Position numbers and translations under genes: made by a program | Notes under the pieces: model-generated | The model's input: only the letters and a program-made list of their open reading frames with translations | What the model was told of the DNA's origin: nothing | The model's database searches: none | Shown here: positions 53,928-62,912 of the stretch, in pieces | How positions within the stretch are numbered: the first letter of the stretch is position 1 | How the letters are laid out: each line of letters opens with the position of its first letter | NCBI RefSeq assembly: GCF_030931715.1 | Contig: NZ_CP133261.1 | Coordinates: forward strand, 1,550,001 to 1,614,000 | From: Tissierella sp. MB52-C2 | Lineage (GTDB): Bacteria; Bacillota; Clostridia; Tissierellales; Tissierellaceae | DNA length: 64,000 nt | Direction: 5' to 3'

Positions 53928-54704
53928 TTAAATTAAAAAGATACTAATATAATAGTATATTACAGGAGCTGTAAATATTATACTATCAAATCTATCCAAT
54001 ACCCCACCATGACCTGGCATAATAAATCCATAATCTTTAATTCCACATAGTCTCTTTATCCTTGAAGCAACTAAATCACCTAGCTGTGCTATTATTGAAC
54101 AAATTATAGCAAGTAAAATTAGCTTCCATATAGGAGTTAAACCAAAATATATAGAATATATAATTGATAAAACAGTACTTCCAATTATTCCGCCTATGGA
54201 GCCTTCCACCGTTTTATTGGGACTAATTTTAGGACATAATTTTGTTTTTCCAAATAAATTTCCTGCAACATATGCAAAGGTATCTGTTCCAAAGGCTATA
54301 ATGAAAATTAGCCAGATATATTTAGTATTATTTAAATATACAATATGAAACATTAAGAATGGAATATATAATATTCCTAAAAAAGTTGCAGATATATCTT
54401 TTATGGATATATCCTTATTTGTAATAACTAATATAAGCAATGTAATAATAATTAAAGTAAATATAAGACCCAAATATTTATTTAGCAATATGGCATTTAT
54501 AAACAATCCAACTACCCCTAAATAGCCTACAGCATATATAGGCTTAATATCGATTTTTTCTAAGGCTTTATATAACTCTCTTAAACCAATGGTTGAAACT
54601 ATGTAAACAGCAAAAGATAATAAATATCCACCTTTTGAAACAACTAAAATCAATAGGATTAAACCTATTAAGCCGCTAAAAAATCTCTTGCTTAAATCTT
54701 TCAC
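53928..54704 (-). CDS. cdsA: Phosphatidate cytidylyltransferase
   Basis: 258 residues, about eight membrane helices. It makes CDP-diacylglycerol from phosphatidate and CTP, the precursor used by PgsA. The family signature is intact: CPKISPNKTVEGSIGGIIGS near residue 155 and GLVASRIKRL-like LVASRIKRLCGIKDYGFIMP followed by GHGGVLDRFDS near 230. The start is GTG, directly after the uppS stop (TAAGTG). Confidence 0.95.
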   Translation of the reverse strand: MKDLSKRFFSGLIGLILLILVVSKGGYLLSFAVYIVSTIGLRELYKALEKIDIKPIYAVGYLGVVGLFINAILLNKYLGLIFTLIIITLLILVITNKDISIKDISATFLGILYIPFLMFHIVYLNNTKYIWLIFIIAFGTDTFAYVAGNLFGKTKLCPKISPNKTVEGSIGGIIGSTVLSIIYSIYFGLTPIWKLILLAIICSIIAQLGDLVASRIKRLCGIKDYGFIMPGHGGVLDRFDSIIFTAPVIYYYISIFLI

Positions 54705-55454
54705 TTATATTCCTCCAAATCTTCTATTTCTCTTTTGATAATCGATAATTGATAACATTAAATGTTTTTCTGTAAAATCTGGCCACAGAACGTCAGACAA
54801 CCAAAATTCTGTATATGCTATTTGATATAACATAAAATTACTAAGTCTTAATTCTCCGCTTGGTCGAATAAGCAAATCTGGATCAGGTTGCCCTTTAGTA
54901 TAAAGATAATCGGAAAAATTCTTTGAGTTTAAATCTTCTATATTTATTTTACCCATTTCTATATCATTTAAAAGATTTTTAATTCCAAATATAATTTCGT
55001 CTCTACCACCATAATTTAGACCAATATTTAAAATCATACCAGTATTTTGAGATGTTTTTTCTATGGTCTTCATTACTTCCTTTCTTGCAAATTCAGGTAG
55101 TTTACTAATATCACCCATAATTTGCACTTTAACATTATTTTCATGCAATTTATCTAATTCTCGCATTATGTATTGAACTAAAATTTTCATCAACCCTTGC
55201 ACTTCTTCCATAGGTCTTTTCCAGTTTTCAGTGGAAAAAGCATAAAGAGATAAATATTTTATTCCTAAAGTAGAAGCGGCACTAACAATTTCAATTACCC
55301 TTTCCATTCCTTCCTGATGTCCAAAATTTCTCGGTAAAAATCTTTTCTTTGCCCATCTGCCATTTCCATCCATGATTATTGCAATATGTTTAGGAAGGTT
55401 TTCCATATCAATTTGACTCTTTAATTTCTCTATAGGCTGACTTATATCTGCCAT
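54705..55454 (-). CDS. uppS: Undecaprenyl diphosphate synthase
   Basis: 249 residues of the cis-prenyltransferase family; it makes the C55 carrier lipid for wall synthesis. It holds HIAIIMDGNGRWAKKRFLPR near residue 23 (catalytic Asp), HQEGMERV near 47, YLSLYAFSTENWKRP near 68 and DPDLLIRPSGELRLSNFMLY near 192. It is followed at once by cdsA and lies behind the frr terminator. Confidence 0.96.
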   Translation of the reverse strand: MADISQPIEKLKSQIDMENLPKHIAIIMDGNGRWAKKRFLPRNFGHQEGMERVIEIVSAASTLGIKYLSLYAFSTENWKRPMEEVQGLMKILVQYIMRELDKLHENNVKVQIMGDISKLPEFARKEVMKTIEKTSQNTGMILNIGLNYGGRDEIIFGIKNLLNDIEMGKINIEDLNSKNFSDYLYTKGQPDPDLLIRPSGELRLSNFMLYQIAYTEFWLSDVLWPDFTEKHLMLSIIDYQKRNRRFGGI

Positions 55455-55471
55455 AATATCACCTCATTACT

Positions 55472-55502
55472 AAAAACCCCTTCCTATTTAGAAGGGGTTT
55501 TC
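55472..55502 (-). terminator. Terminator of frr
   Basis: AAAACCCCTTC and GAAGGGGTTTT flank CTATTTA, with a T run on the minus strand, between frr and uppS. Confidence 0.85.
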
Positions 55503-55503
55503 A

Positions 55504-56061
55504 CTATATTTCCATTAATTCATCTTCTTTTTTCTTTGTTACAACATCAAGTTCTTCAACGAATTTGTCTGTTATCTTTTGGATTTCGTCCTCTGCTGAT
55601 TTCTTATCATCTTCGCTAATTTCCTTGTTTTTTTCCATTTTCTTTAACTGTTCATTTAACTCTCTTCTTATGTTTCTAATTGCAATTTTAGCATTTTCTC
55701 CATTTTTCTTAACAACCTTAGTTAAATCTTTTCTTCGTTCTTCAGTTAAAGTAGGAATAACTAATCTTATTAATTTCCCATCATTTGTAGGCGTTATTCC
55801 TAAATCAGATTTTAATATTTCCTTTTCAATTACAGGAATTAAATTTACATCCCAAGGCTGAATAACTAACAATCTTGGTTCTGGAGCAGAAACACTTCCT
55901 ACCTGTTTTAATGGTGTAATCTGTCCGTAGTAATCTACTGTAATCTTGTCAAGTAATGCAGGATTTGCTCTTCCTGCCCTAATGCTTTGTAACTCTTCTT
56001 TGTACACTGAAATAGTTTTGCTCATTTTTTCTTCAGCTTCTTTGTAAAGTTTAGTATACAT
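55504..56061 (-). CDS. frr: Ribosome recycling factor
   Basis: 185 residues, exact family length: [20 protein letters not shown] with [15 protein letters not shown], and [20 protein letters not shown] near 105. RRF works with EF-G to split ribosomes after termination. It is 2 bases after pyrH, as usual, with a strong GGAGGATT site. Confidence 0.97.
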   Translation of the reverse strand: MYTKLYKEAEEKMSKTISVYKEELQSIRAGRANPALLDKITVDYYGQITPLKQVGSVSAPEPRLLVIQPWDVNLIPVIEKEILKSDLGITPTNDGKLIRLVIPTLTEERRKDLTKVVKKNGENAKIAIRNIRRELNEQLKKMEKNKEISEDDKKSAEDEIQKITDKFVEELDVVTKKKEDELMEI

Positions 56062-56063
56062 AA

Positions 56064-56777
56064 TTAATCCTCCTTTACATGTGTTCCAATTTTTTTACCT
56101 AAAACAACATTAATAATATTATTTGGTTCATCGATTCCAAATACAATTAAGGGAATTTTATTATCCATACATAGAGAAGTTGCAGTTGAATCCATTATAC
56201 CAAGACCTAGGTTTAGTATATCTATATATTTTAAAGTATCAAACTTTTTAGCATTACTATTTATTTTAGGGTCTGAGTCATATACACCATCTACACCTTT
56301 TTTAGCTAATAGTATTACTTCTGCTTCTATTTCAGCTGCTCTTAAAGCTGCAGTAGTATCTGTTGAAAAATAAGGATTACCAGTTCCCGCAGCAAAAATA
56401 ACAACCCTACCCTTCTCCAAATGTCTAACAGCTTTTCTTCTTATGTAAGGTTCAGAAATCTGTCTCATCTCTATAGCAGATTGAACTCTAGTATTAACTC
56501 CTATATTCTCAAGAGAATCTTGTAAAGCAAGGGAATTCATCACTGTTCCCAACATACCTATATAGTCAGAAGTAGTTCTGTCCATGTCCTCAGTTGATCT
56601 ACCTCTCCAAAAATTTCCTCCGCCTACTACTATAGATACTTGCACGCCTAGATTATGCAATTCTTTAACCTCTTTGGATATCTGGTTTATAGTATCTATA
56701 TCAATTCCAGCTCCCTTATGACCCGCTAAGGCCTCGCCGCTTATTTTTAAGACTACCCTTTTAAATATCGGGTCCAT
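56064..56777 (-). CDS. pyrH: UMP kinase
   Basis: 237 residues from the ATG at 56777, 8 bases after AGGAGTG; the GTG at 56786 lies within that site. It phosphorylates UMP to UDP. Family marks: [15 protein letters not shown] near residue 5, [10 protein letters not shown] near 50, [20 protein letters not shown] near 130, and [13 protein letters not shown] near 160. It comes between tsf and frr in the usual order. Confidence 0.96.
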   Translation of the reverse strand: MDPIFKRVVLKISGEALAGHKGAGIDIDTINQISKEVKELHNLGVQVSIVVGGGNFWRGRSTEDMDRTTSDYIGMLGTVMNSLALQDSLENIGVNTRVQSAIEMRQISEPYIRRKAVRHLEKGRVVIFAAGTGNPYFSTDTTAALRAAEIEAEVILLAKKGVDGVYDSDPKINSNAKKFDTLKYIDILNLGLGIMDSTATSLCMDNKIPLIVFGIDEPNNIINVVLGKKIGTHVKED

Positions 56778-56812
56778 TAAACTCACTCCTAATGTTAAGT
56801 ATATTGTTATTT

Positions 56813-56842
56813 AAATGGAGAACAATTATCTGTTCTCCATTT
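56813..56842 (-). terminator. Hairpin between tsf and pyrH
   Basis: AAATGGAGAAC and GTTCTCCATTT form an 11-bp stem with an 8-base loop just past the tsf stop. The T run is weak, so it probably attenuates rather than stops transcription into pyrH. Confidence 0.6.
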
Positions 56843-56844
56843 AA

Positions 56845-57492
56845 TTACATATTCATTTGCTTTGCAACTTCATCAGCAAAGTTTTCTTCTTTTTTCTCGA
56901 TTCCTTCGCCAACTTCAAATCTTACAAATCTTCTTATTTTTATGTTTTCACCTATTTTAGCAATTTTCTCATTTAATAAATCTTTGATCTTAACATCTGG
57001 ATCTTTAATGAAGTTTTGATCTAATAAGCATATTTGTTCAAAGTATTTTTCTAATCTACCTTCAACCATTTTAGCTGCAACGTGCTCTGGCTTACCTTCG
57101 TTCATAGCTTGCTGAGTAAGTACTTCTCTTTCTCTTGCTACTTCCTCTTCGCTTACTTCTTCTCTTGATACATATTTTGGATTTGAAGCTGCAATTTGCA
57201 TAGCTATATCTTTAACAAATTGTTGGAATTCTTCAGTTTTAGAAACAAAGTCTGTTTCAGAGTTTACTTCTACTAAAACTCCTATTCTCCCACTATGGAT
57301 ATATGATTCTACTAATCCCTCTGCCGCTATTCTACCTGATTTTTTCGCAGCTTTAGATAGTCCTTTTTCTCTTAATAGGTCTATAGCTTTTTCTATATCA
57401 CCACTGGTTTCTACTAAGGCTTTTTTACAATCCATCATTCCAGCGCCTGTTCTTTCTCTTAATTCTTTTACTATTGAAGCACTAATGTTCAT
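56845..57492 (-). CDS. tsf: Elongation factor Ts
   Basis: 215 residues, the shorter Gram-positive form. The N-terminal UBA-like module has [20 protein letters not shown] near residue 8 and the core has [18 protein letters not shown] near 70 (the TDFV motif that pries open EF-Tu). It exchanges nucleotide on EF-Tu. It is behind rpsB, with a hairpin between. Confidence 0.97.
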   Translation of the reverse strand: MNISASIVKELRERTGAGMMDCKKALVETSGDIEKAIDLLREKGLSKAAKKSGRIAAEGLVESYIHSGRIGVLVEVNSETDFVSKTEEFQQFVKDIAMQIAASNPKYVSREEVSEEEVAREREVLTQQAMNEGKPEHVAAKMVEGRLEKYFEQICLLDQNFIKDPDVKIKDLLNEKIAKIGENIKIRRFVRFEVGEGIEKKEENFADEVAKQMNM

Positions 57493-57518
57493 TTTATCCC
57501 TCCTATATTGTTAAAAAT

Positions 57519-57557
57519 GGTAAGAGCATAAGAGGAACCACCCCTTTAACTCTTACC
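57519..57557 (-). terminator. Attenuator hairpin between rpsB and tsf
   Basis: GGTAAGAG and CTCTTACC enclose a 23-base loop that can fold further; on the minus strand ATTTTTAAC follows. It would lower tsf expression relative to rpsB. Confidence 0.55.
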
Positions 57558-57566
57558 CTACTTTTT

Positions 57567-58274
57567 TTACTCTTCTGCTGTTTCTATTTGTTCTCCTTGT
57601 TTAGCCTCTAAAACTGCATTTGCTACAGTTTCAGTTAATAGCTTAACTGCTCTTATTGCATCGTCATTACCTGGAATAACATAATCAACTTCATCTGGAT
57701 CACAGTTAGTATCAACTATGGCAACAACAGGAATTCCAAGAATATGAGCTTCTTTTACTGCTATTCTTTCTTTTCTTGGATCTACAACAAATAGAACATC
57801 TGGTATTCTATTCATATTTTTAATTCCACCTAGGAATTTTTCTAATCTTTCTTCTTCGTGTTTTAATTTGATAACTTCTTTTTTAGGTAATACATCAAAT
57901 ATTCCTTCTTCTTCCATTTTACCTAGTTCGTGAAGTCTATCAACTCTATTTCTAATAGTCTTGTAGTTTGTTAACATACCACCAAGCCATCTTTGATTAA
58001 CAAAGTGCATATTACATCTTTGTGCTTCACTTTCGATTGCTTCTTGAGCTTGTTTTTTAGTACCCACGAATAAAACTTCTCCACCATTAGCAACGATTTC
58101 CTTAATGAAATCATAAGATTCTTCTACCTTCTTAACTGTTTTTTGTAAGTCAATAATGTAGATTCCATTTCTTTCAGTAAAAATATACTGTGCCATTTTA
58201 GGATTCCATCTTCTAGTTTGATGTCCAAAATGAACTCCTGCTTCTAATAAACCTTTCATTGTAATTACTGACAT
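57567..58274 (-). CDS. rpsB: Ribosomal protein S2
   Basis: 235 residues from the ATG at 58274 behind GGAGGTG; upstream in-frame codons belong to the leader. It begins [20 protein letters not shown] and carries [40 protein letters not shown] and [21 protein letters not shown]2 is needed late in 30S assembly and binds S1/mRNA. It is the head of rpsB-tsf-pyrH-frr. Confidence 0.97.
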   Translation of the reverse strand: MSVITMKGLLEAGVHFGHQTRRWNPKMAQYIFTERNGIYIIDLQKTVKKVEESYDFIKEIVANGGEVLFVGTKKQAQEAIESEAQRCNMHFVNQRWLGGMLTNYKTIRNRVDRLHELGKMEEEGIFDVLPKKEVIKLKHEEERLEKFLGGIKNMNRIPDVLFVVDPRKERIAVKEAHILGIPVVAIVDTNCDPDEVDYVIPGNDDAIRAVKLLTETVANAVLEAKQGEQIETAEE

Positions 58275-58372
58275 ACTATTCACCTCCAAGTTTTTTTCCT
58301 CCATCCCTTTCATACAATAAAGGAACCCTTAGGCACCACCTTTACTGTCAGGGGATGTGTGTAATCACTATA
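58275..58372 (-). promoter_or_regulatory. rpsB leader (candidate S2 autoregulatory RNA)
   Basis: About 100 bases of leader between the promoter and rpsB contain CATCCCCTGACAGTAAAGGT and GGTGCCTAAGGGTTCC, more G+C-rich than the surroundings and able to form helices. rpsB leaders bind S2 in many bacteria. Fold judged by eye only. Confidence 0.4.
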
Positions 58373-58374
58373 GT

Positions 58375-58403
58375 AGTATAACACATGGTTAATTGTAAAT
58401 CAA
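58375..58403 (-). promoter_or_regulatory. Promoter of rpsB-tsf-pyrH-frr
   Basis: On the minus strand TTGATT (58398-58403), 17 bases, then TATACT (58375-58380): a good sigma-A promoter directly downstream of the flagellar operon's last gene. Confidence 0.65.
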
Positions 58404-58422
58404 CGTTTTTGTATAAATATGT

Positions 58423-58839
58423 CTATTTTTTTATTTCATACATTTTTAATATGATTTCAATTTCTCTAATTCCCTTATTTAACTTCTTTGCTATCTCTTC
58501 ATTTGTTAAGCCAATCTTTTTTAATTCAATGACCTTTGTATGAATAGACGATAAATTTAATGCTTCATCTGTTTCATTACTTTTTTCATCTTTATCTCTT
58601 AAAATATTATTATCTAATGTATTATCTATTTTAGTATCTATTGTATCCAGTTTATATTTAATTATATCATCAAAGCTTCCAGCAATTTCTTCTGTAAATC
58701 TATGATATTCCTTTAGCTTATCTTCTATTGTCTTTAAATCATTTACTAGTTTCTTCTGTTTTCTAGTATTTTTACCTATGACACAGATTGAAAAAGCAAT
58801 AAGAATCAACCCTATTATATTTAAAATGATATTTAACAT
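58423..58839 (-). CDS. Membrane-anchored HTH protein (DUF6115-like)
   Basis: 138 residues. One N-terminal membrane helix (residues 2-22, LNIILNIIGLILIAFSICVI), a coiled-coil stretch and acidic linker, and a C-terminal helix-turn-helix of the kind IELKKIGLTNEEIAKKLNKG with REIEIILKMY. This layout is seen at the end of clostridial flagellar/sigD operons. Function unknown; the HTH may serve protein-protein contact instead of DNA binding. It is the last gene of the motility operon here. Confidence 0.65.
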   Translation of the reverse strand: MLNIILNIIGLILIAFSICVIGKNTRKQKKLVNDLKTIEDKLKEYHRFTEEIAGSFDDIIKYKLDTIDTKIDNTLDNNILRDKDEKSNETDEALNLSSIHTKVIELKKIGLTNEEIAKKLNKGIREIEIILKMYEIKK

Positions 58840-58851
58840 GTCGCACCTCTA

Positions 58852-59181
58852 TTATATACGTATATCAATATTACTTCCTATATTTTTACATTTATTTTTT
58901 TCTTTTATTTCTTCCCTATCTTCAGAAATAGAATCTGATTTCTTATTTTTTTTATTACGTGAGTTTTCTTGCTCCTTATGTCGTTCTTCATCTCTAACTC
59001 TTGTATTGCTGCTTTTATCTGTATCTATGACTTTCTTTTTATTCCTGTTTATATTCTTCTCTTGTTGTATAAATCCACTTTCTACAATATTTCTATTTTT
59101 CATATTTTGTATATGTTTATTGCTCGACAGTTCTTGAGTTCTTGGAAGCATTACATTATGGTCAATGGGTTTAATGGACAT
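58852..59181 (-). CDS. Flagellar-operon-associated hypothetical protein
   Basis: 109 residues, strongly charged (Lys, Glu, Asn, Arg). It opens MSIKPIDHNVMLPRTQELSS, similar in form to small proteins often found near sigD in clostridia, and otherwise has low complexity. No catalytic motif. It lies 11 bases after the FapA-like gene and 12 before the HTH gene. Function unknown. Confidence 0.6.
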   Translation of the reverse strand: MSIKPIDHNVMLPRTQELSSNKHIQNMKNRNIVESGFIQQEKNINRNKKKVIDTDKSSNTRVRDEERHKEQENSRNKKNKKSDSISEDREEIKEKNKCKNIGSNIDIRI

Positions 59182-59192
59182 ACTATCACCCC

Positions 59193-60572
59193 TTAATATG
59201 TTCCTACTCTTATTTCGCCATTTTCTCTATAAAATCTGCATCTCTTCATTTCATCCCTTATGTACATATAGCTATCTCCTATTATAACTTTAACTCCAGG
59301 ATAGATAGTATCTGCAACCATTATTTGTCCCCTCGATAGATTAGTCATCTGGTCTTTTATTTGATTTAGTTCTCTTTCTGTTTTCCCAATTTCCATATTT
59401 AATGTAAGTTGTCCTTTAACAAGATCACTGTATAATTGGCTCTTGCTACCATCTAGTTTATTGGAACGTTTTAGTGTTTCTAAGACCTTTAAAGATTGAT
59501 TTATTTTTTCTAAATTATCTTTAGATGATTTTAGTTTTTCACTTAAACCATCATATCTATGTTTAATATCAGGGTCAACACCTACTTCTAATATAGTAGT
59601 AGTAGCCATAGATGAGCCTATGATTCTAGCCCTAATCTCGTTTTTTGCCTTACAGCTTCCTCCCACAATTAGCCCTTTTTTCCCTAAGACAATAATATTA
59701 GATTTGGAAGCAACATTACTGTGCATAATAGCTTCAGCCGTTATATTTTTTCCACAGTTAATTACAGAGTTTTCAATGAATTTAGTAGAAATGTTTCCCT
59801 TAGTATTTATAGTTAGCCTACTATATCCTTGAATTCCCTGACGTACTAGAATATCACCTTCTGATTCGATATAGCCCCCTTCTAATGCTCCCTTTACTTC
59901 AACAGAGCCAGTAGATTTTAAAATAAATCCATTTAATATATCTTTATTTACAATTACATTTCCATTAAAATCTATATGGCCTGTACTACTGTCTATATTT
60001 TCTATACTTAATACAGGTGATACTATAACTCTACCACCACTTAATTCTACTAGACCACTGGATTCTGCCTTTAAAAAAGTACCATCAAAAGAAACACTTA
60101 CATTTTTACCATATCTAAACTTGGGTACTTTCCCCCTAACATAGGGTATTGGCTCACCATTTACCTTTGTTCCATTTACTCCCTCTCTTGGAGGTATAAT
60201 TTCAGCCAAAATATCATTGGCCTCTACAGTATTAAGTGCATCTAGGTCTTTATAGTTTACAGTCCCATCTTGATTTAATTTAGGCAGTAAGGGTTTTTCT
60301 AAATCAAAATGATACTTTATACTGCCGTCTTTTCCACTAATAGGTGGCGTTCCTTCGGCAATGCACGTTTTTTCATTAATTATATTGCTGTTTAGAGTTC
60401 TTCTTAAAGTTTCTTCATCTAGACCATATTTAATATATTCTTTTATATTATTTAGTATTTCAATATAATTTAAGTTCGTATCCTCTTGACTATCCCCTGC
60501 TTTTAAAGTTATATAACCAAATAATCCATCTTTACTAATTTCTAGAATTATATTGTTATGTATATTATACAT
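59193..60572 (-). CDS. FapA/DUF342-family protein
   Basis: 459 residues behind GGAGGTGGAGT. An N-terminal helical/beta part is followed by a right-handed beta-helix-like FapA region with repeated short strands (GHIDFNGNVIVNKDILNGFI, KSTGSVEVKGALEGGYIESE, GDILVRQGIQGYSR) near 195-260. A coiled coil (residues ~335-405) and a short C-terminal beta part follow. In other Firmicutes such genes lie between sigD and the end of the fla/che operon. The role is unproved; polymer-like or localisation functions have been suggested for bactofilin-like relatives. Confidence 0.8.
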   Translation of the reverse strand: MYNIHNNIILEISKDGLFGYITLKAGDSQEDTNLNYIEILNNIKEYIKYGLDEETLRRTLNSNIINEKTCIAEGTPPISGKDGSIKYHFDLEKPLLPKLNQDGTVNYKDLDALNTVEANDILAEIIPPREGVNGTKVNGEPIPYVRGKVPKFRYGKNVSVSFDGTFLKAESSGLVELSGGRVIVSPVLSIENIDSSTGHIDFNGNVIVNKDILNGFILKSTGSVEVKGALEGGYIESEGDILVRQGIQGYSRLTINTKGNISTKFIENSVINCGKNITAEAIMHSNVASKSNIIVLGKKGLIVGGSCKAKNEIRARIIGSSMATTTILEVGVDPDIKHRYDGLSEKLKSSKDNLEKINQSLKVLETLKRSNKLDGSKSQLYSDLVKGQLTLNMEIGKTERELNQIKDQMTNLSRGQIMVADTIYPGVKVIIGDSYMYIRDEMKRCRFYRENGEIRVGTY

Positions 60573-60582
60573 ACTCCACCTC

Positions 60583-61332
60583 CTATAATCCTCTAACTAT
60601 ACCTCTTTTTTCCAATGAATTCTTAATCTTCAAAATAGCTTTGCTGTGTATTTGCGAAATTCTGGATTCTGAAAGTTCCATAATATGTCCTATTTCCTTA
60701 TAAGTTAGCTCATCATAGTAATATAAAGAAATTACCATTTTTTCATTATCATTTAAGGAATCTATGGAGTTTGCTAATATTTCTTTTAGTTCTTTTCTTT
60801 CATAGACTACCTCTGGAGTTACTGTATCATGTTCAACTTCTAGGGAATAATCTCCCTTTGTTAGTAATATTTCCTCCAAGGAAGAAATATTAAATGTAGC
60901 TATATCAGATAATAGCAACTCTAATTCATTTAATGAAATCTGTAAATGAGATGCAATTTCTTCGTTATTTGGACTTCTTCCTAATTCATTTTCAAGATAT
61001 GATATTGAACTTTGAACATCTTTTGATTTTTTCCTTAAAGATCTTGGTACCCAATCTAATTTTCTAATACTATCAATTATAGATCCCTTTATCCTGATTT
61101 GCGCATAGGTTTCAAACTTAATATTTTTAGTTATATCAAATTTGTCTATACTATCTATTAAACCTAATATACCATATCCTAATAAATCATCATACTCTAT
61201 TTTACTACCGTAAAAATTATACATTCTTCCTGCAACAATTTTTACTAAACCAACATAATTTTCTATTAAAGATTTCTTTATTTCTTTATCTTTGGTATGA
61301 TCGTACTCTATCCATAAATTTTTAATATCCAT
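60583..61332 (-). CDS. sigD: Flagellar RNA polymerase sigma factor SigD (FliA/WhiG family)
   Basis: 249 residues from the ATG at 61332, after GGGGGGAAATAAG. Region 2 has DDLLGYGILGLIDSIDKFDI near residue 48 and FETYAQIRIKGSIIDSIRKL near 75 with WVPRSLR; region 3 follows, and region 4 has LTYKEIGHIMELSESRISQI near 212. It directs transcription of late flagellar, motility and autolysin genes. It lies after cheD in the fla/che operon, the same place as in B. subtilis. Confidence 0.93.
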   Translation of the reverse strand: MDIKNLWIEYDHTKDKEIKKSLIENYVGLVKIVAGRMYNFYGSKIEYDDLLGYGILGLIDSIDKFDITKNIKFETYAQIRIKGSIIDSIRKLDWVPRSLRKKSKDVQSSISYLENELGRSPNNEEIASHLQISLNELELLLSDIATFNISSLEEILLTKGDYSLEVEHDTVTPEVVYERKELKEILANSIDSLNDNEKMVISLYYYDELTYKEIGHIMELSESRISQIHSKAILKIKNSLEKRGIVRGL

Positions 61333-61352
61333 CTTATTTCCCCCCATGGAAA

Positions 61353-61841
61353 TTATATTATTTTTTCTCCATGGCCAATTGTCTTAACTTGCAATGAACC
61401 GTCTGTAGAATTTAATATTATAGTTCTACCAAAATTTCCACCTGTATCTTCTGAAATTATTTTAATATTTAACTCCTTTAACTTCATTTTAGTAGCAGCT
61501 ACATTTCTTTCACCGATTTTTAAAATGTCATTATTAGAATTAAAATTAAACATTTGAGAACCACCAGTTATTTTAGCTATTAAATTGTTCTTGTTTGCAC
61601 CCATTTTAATCATTGAATTTAATAATTCTTCAATACCTGTATCTGCAAACTTAGCTTTATTTTCATTATTCTTTATTTCCCTACTGGAGGGCAACATAAT
61701 ATGAGCTAGTCCTGCAACTTTATTCGCTTTATCATATAATATAATTCCTACACAAGAACCTAATCCTAATGTGGTCAAAAAATTAGGAGATTTAGTTACA
61801 TTCAGATCTGCCATTCCAACTTTTATAGTTTTTACATCCAT
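61353..61841 (-). CDS. cheD: Chemoreceptor glutamine deamidase CheD
   Basis: 162 residues. The Cys-His-Thr site is visible: TLGLGSCVGIILYD near residue 27 and AGLAHIMLPSS near 44, with KITGGSQMF near 90. CheD deamidates receptor glutamines and binds CheC, raising CheC's phosphatase activity. It directly follows cheC with one base between. Confidence 0.95.
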   Translation of the reverse strand: MDVKTIKVGMADLNVTKSPNFLTTLGLGSCVGIILYDKANKVAGLAHIMLPSSREIKNNENKAKFADTGIEELLNSMIKMGANKNNLIAKITGGSQMFNFNSNNDILKIGERNVAATKMKLKELNIKIISEDTGGNFGRTIILNSTDGSLQVKTIGHGEKII

Positions 61842-61842
61842 T

Positions 61843-62457
61843 CTACTTTACTCCCAATGCAATTAATATTTTATCAAAAGAATCTAAATCTGGAAGGAAA
61901 AATAAATTTCCAGATACAAGATTTCTTTCTTCTTCAAAGACTGTTTCTATCATCAAGGCATGATCTGACATATGTCCATATTGAATAGCTGGTACACTAA
62001 GAATAGCACCTGCCATATCTATAGAAATTGAGGGAATAGATATAAAAACATTTAACCCTGTAAGAGAAGATAAAGAATTTGCATAGGATGATGCTATAAT
62101 ATTTCCTACCTCTGATAAAGCTGATATATCCATATCATCAAGCTCTTTACCTTTTTTCTCTCTATTATATAATAAGTTTGTTAAATTAATGGCAGAGTCC
62201 AAGTCTAATGCAAACATCATATTACCTACTACATCTTCTAAAAGTTCAAAGTAAATTCCAACTACTAAGTTTTCCTCTCCACCTAATATTTGGGCAACAT
62301 CTTTAAACTCCATAATCCTAACATTAGGCACTCTCATATCTATCTTTTTAGATATCATACTTGCCAAAGCAGTGGCAGCATTTCCCGCTCCTATATTTCC
62401 TAACTCCTTAAGTATGTCTATCATAAAATTATTTAGATTTTCCACATTAATAGTCAT
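61843..62457 (-). CDS. cheC: CheY-P phosphatase CheC
   Basis: 204 residues from the ATG at 62457 after GAGGTG (an in-frame GTG at 62466 overlaps that site). Two active-site helices are seen: DILKELGNIGAGNAATALAS near residue 16 and DISALSEVGNIIASSYANSL near 110, each with the Glu and Asn used for CheY-P hydrolysis. It works with CheD in adaptation. Confidence 0.94.
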   Translation of the reverse strand: MTINVENLNNFMIDILKELGNIGAGNAATALASMISKKIDMRVPNVRIMEFKDVAQILGGEENLVVGIYFELLEDVVGNMMFALDLDSAINLTNLLYNREKKGKELDDMDISALSEVGNIIASSYANSLSSLTGLNVFISIPSISIDMAGAILSVPAIQYGHMSDHALMIETVFEEERNLVSGNLFFLPDLDSFDKILIALGVK

Positions 62458-62468
62458 ATAATCCACCT

Positions 62469-62900
62469 CTAATACTCAAGTATTTTTAATGGCTCTAATA
62501 ATATTATTAATCTATCAGTTAATTTACCAATTCCACATACATAAGATAAATATTCGTTATCAGGAGAAACAGGAGTATTATCTATATTCTCTTTATCTAT
62601 TTCTATAACTTCTGAAGATGAGTCAACTATTAACCCTGCTAAAATATCTTCATCTGAAACTATAATTATACGAGTATTATTGTTTATCTCTTTTGATTCC
62701 ATATTAAGTTTTAATCTTAAATCAATTACTGGAATAACTTCCCCTCGTAAATTAATAACTCCTTTAACATGATTTGGAGCATTAGGGATTCTAGTAGATG
62801 CTTCCATCTTTTCTATAGAAATAACTTTACTAATTGGGATTCCATAATATTCCTTTTCTAATTTAAATACTACATACTTATTATCTATTGTATCAGTCAT
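62469..62900 (-). CDS. cheW: Chemotaxis coupling protein CheW
   Basis: 143 residues, the standard single CheW domain: KYVVFKLEKEYYGIPISKVI, then IPNAPNHVKGVINLRGEVIP and VIDLRLKL. It links receptors to CheA. It lies between cheA and cheC with 12 and 2 bases. Confidence 0.95.
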   Translation of the reverse strand: MTDTIDNKYVVFKLEKEYYGIPISKVISIEKMEASTRIPNAPNHVKGVINLRGEVIPVIDLRLKLNMESKEINNNTRIIIVSDEDILAGLIVDSSSEVIEIDKENIDNTPVSPDNEYLSYVCGIGKLTDRLIILLEPLKILEY

Positions 62901-62912
62901 ATTGTCTCCCCC

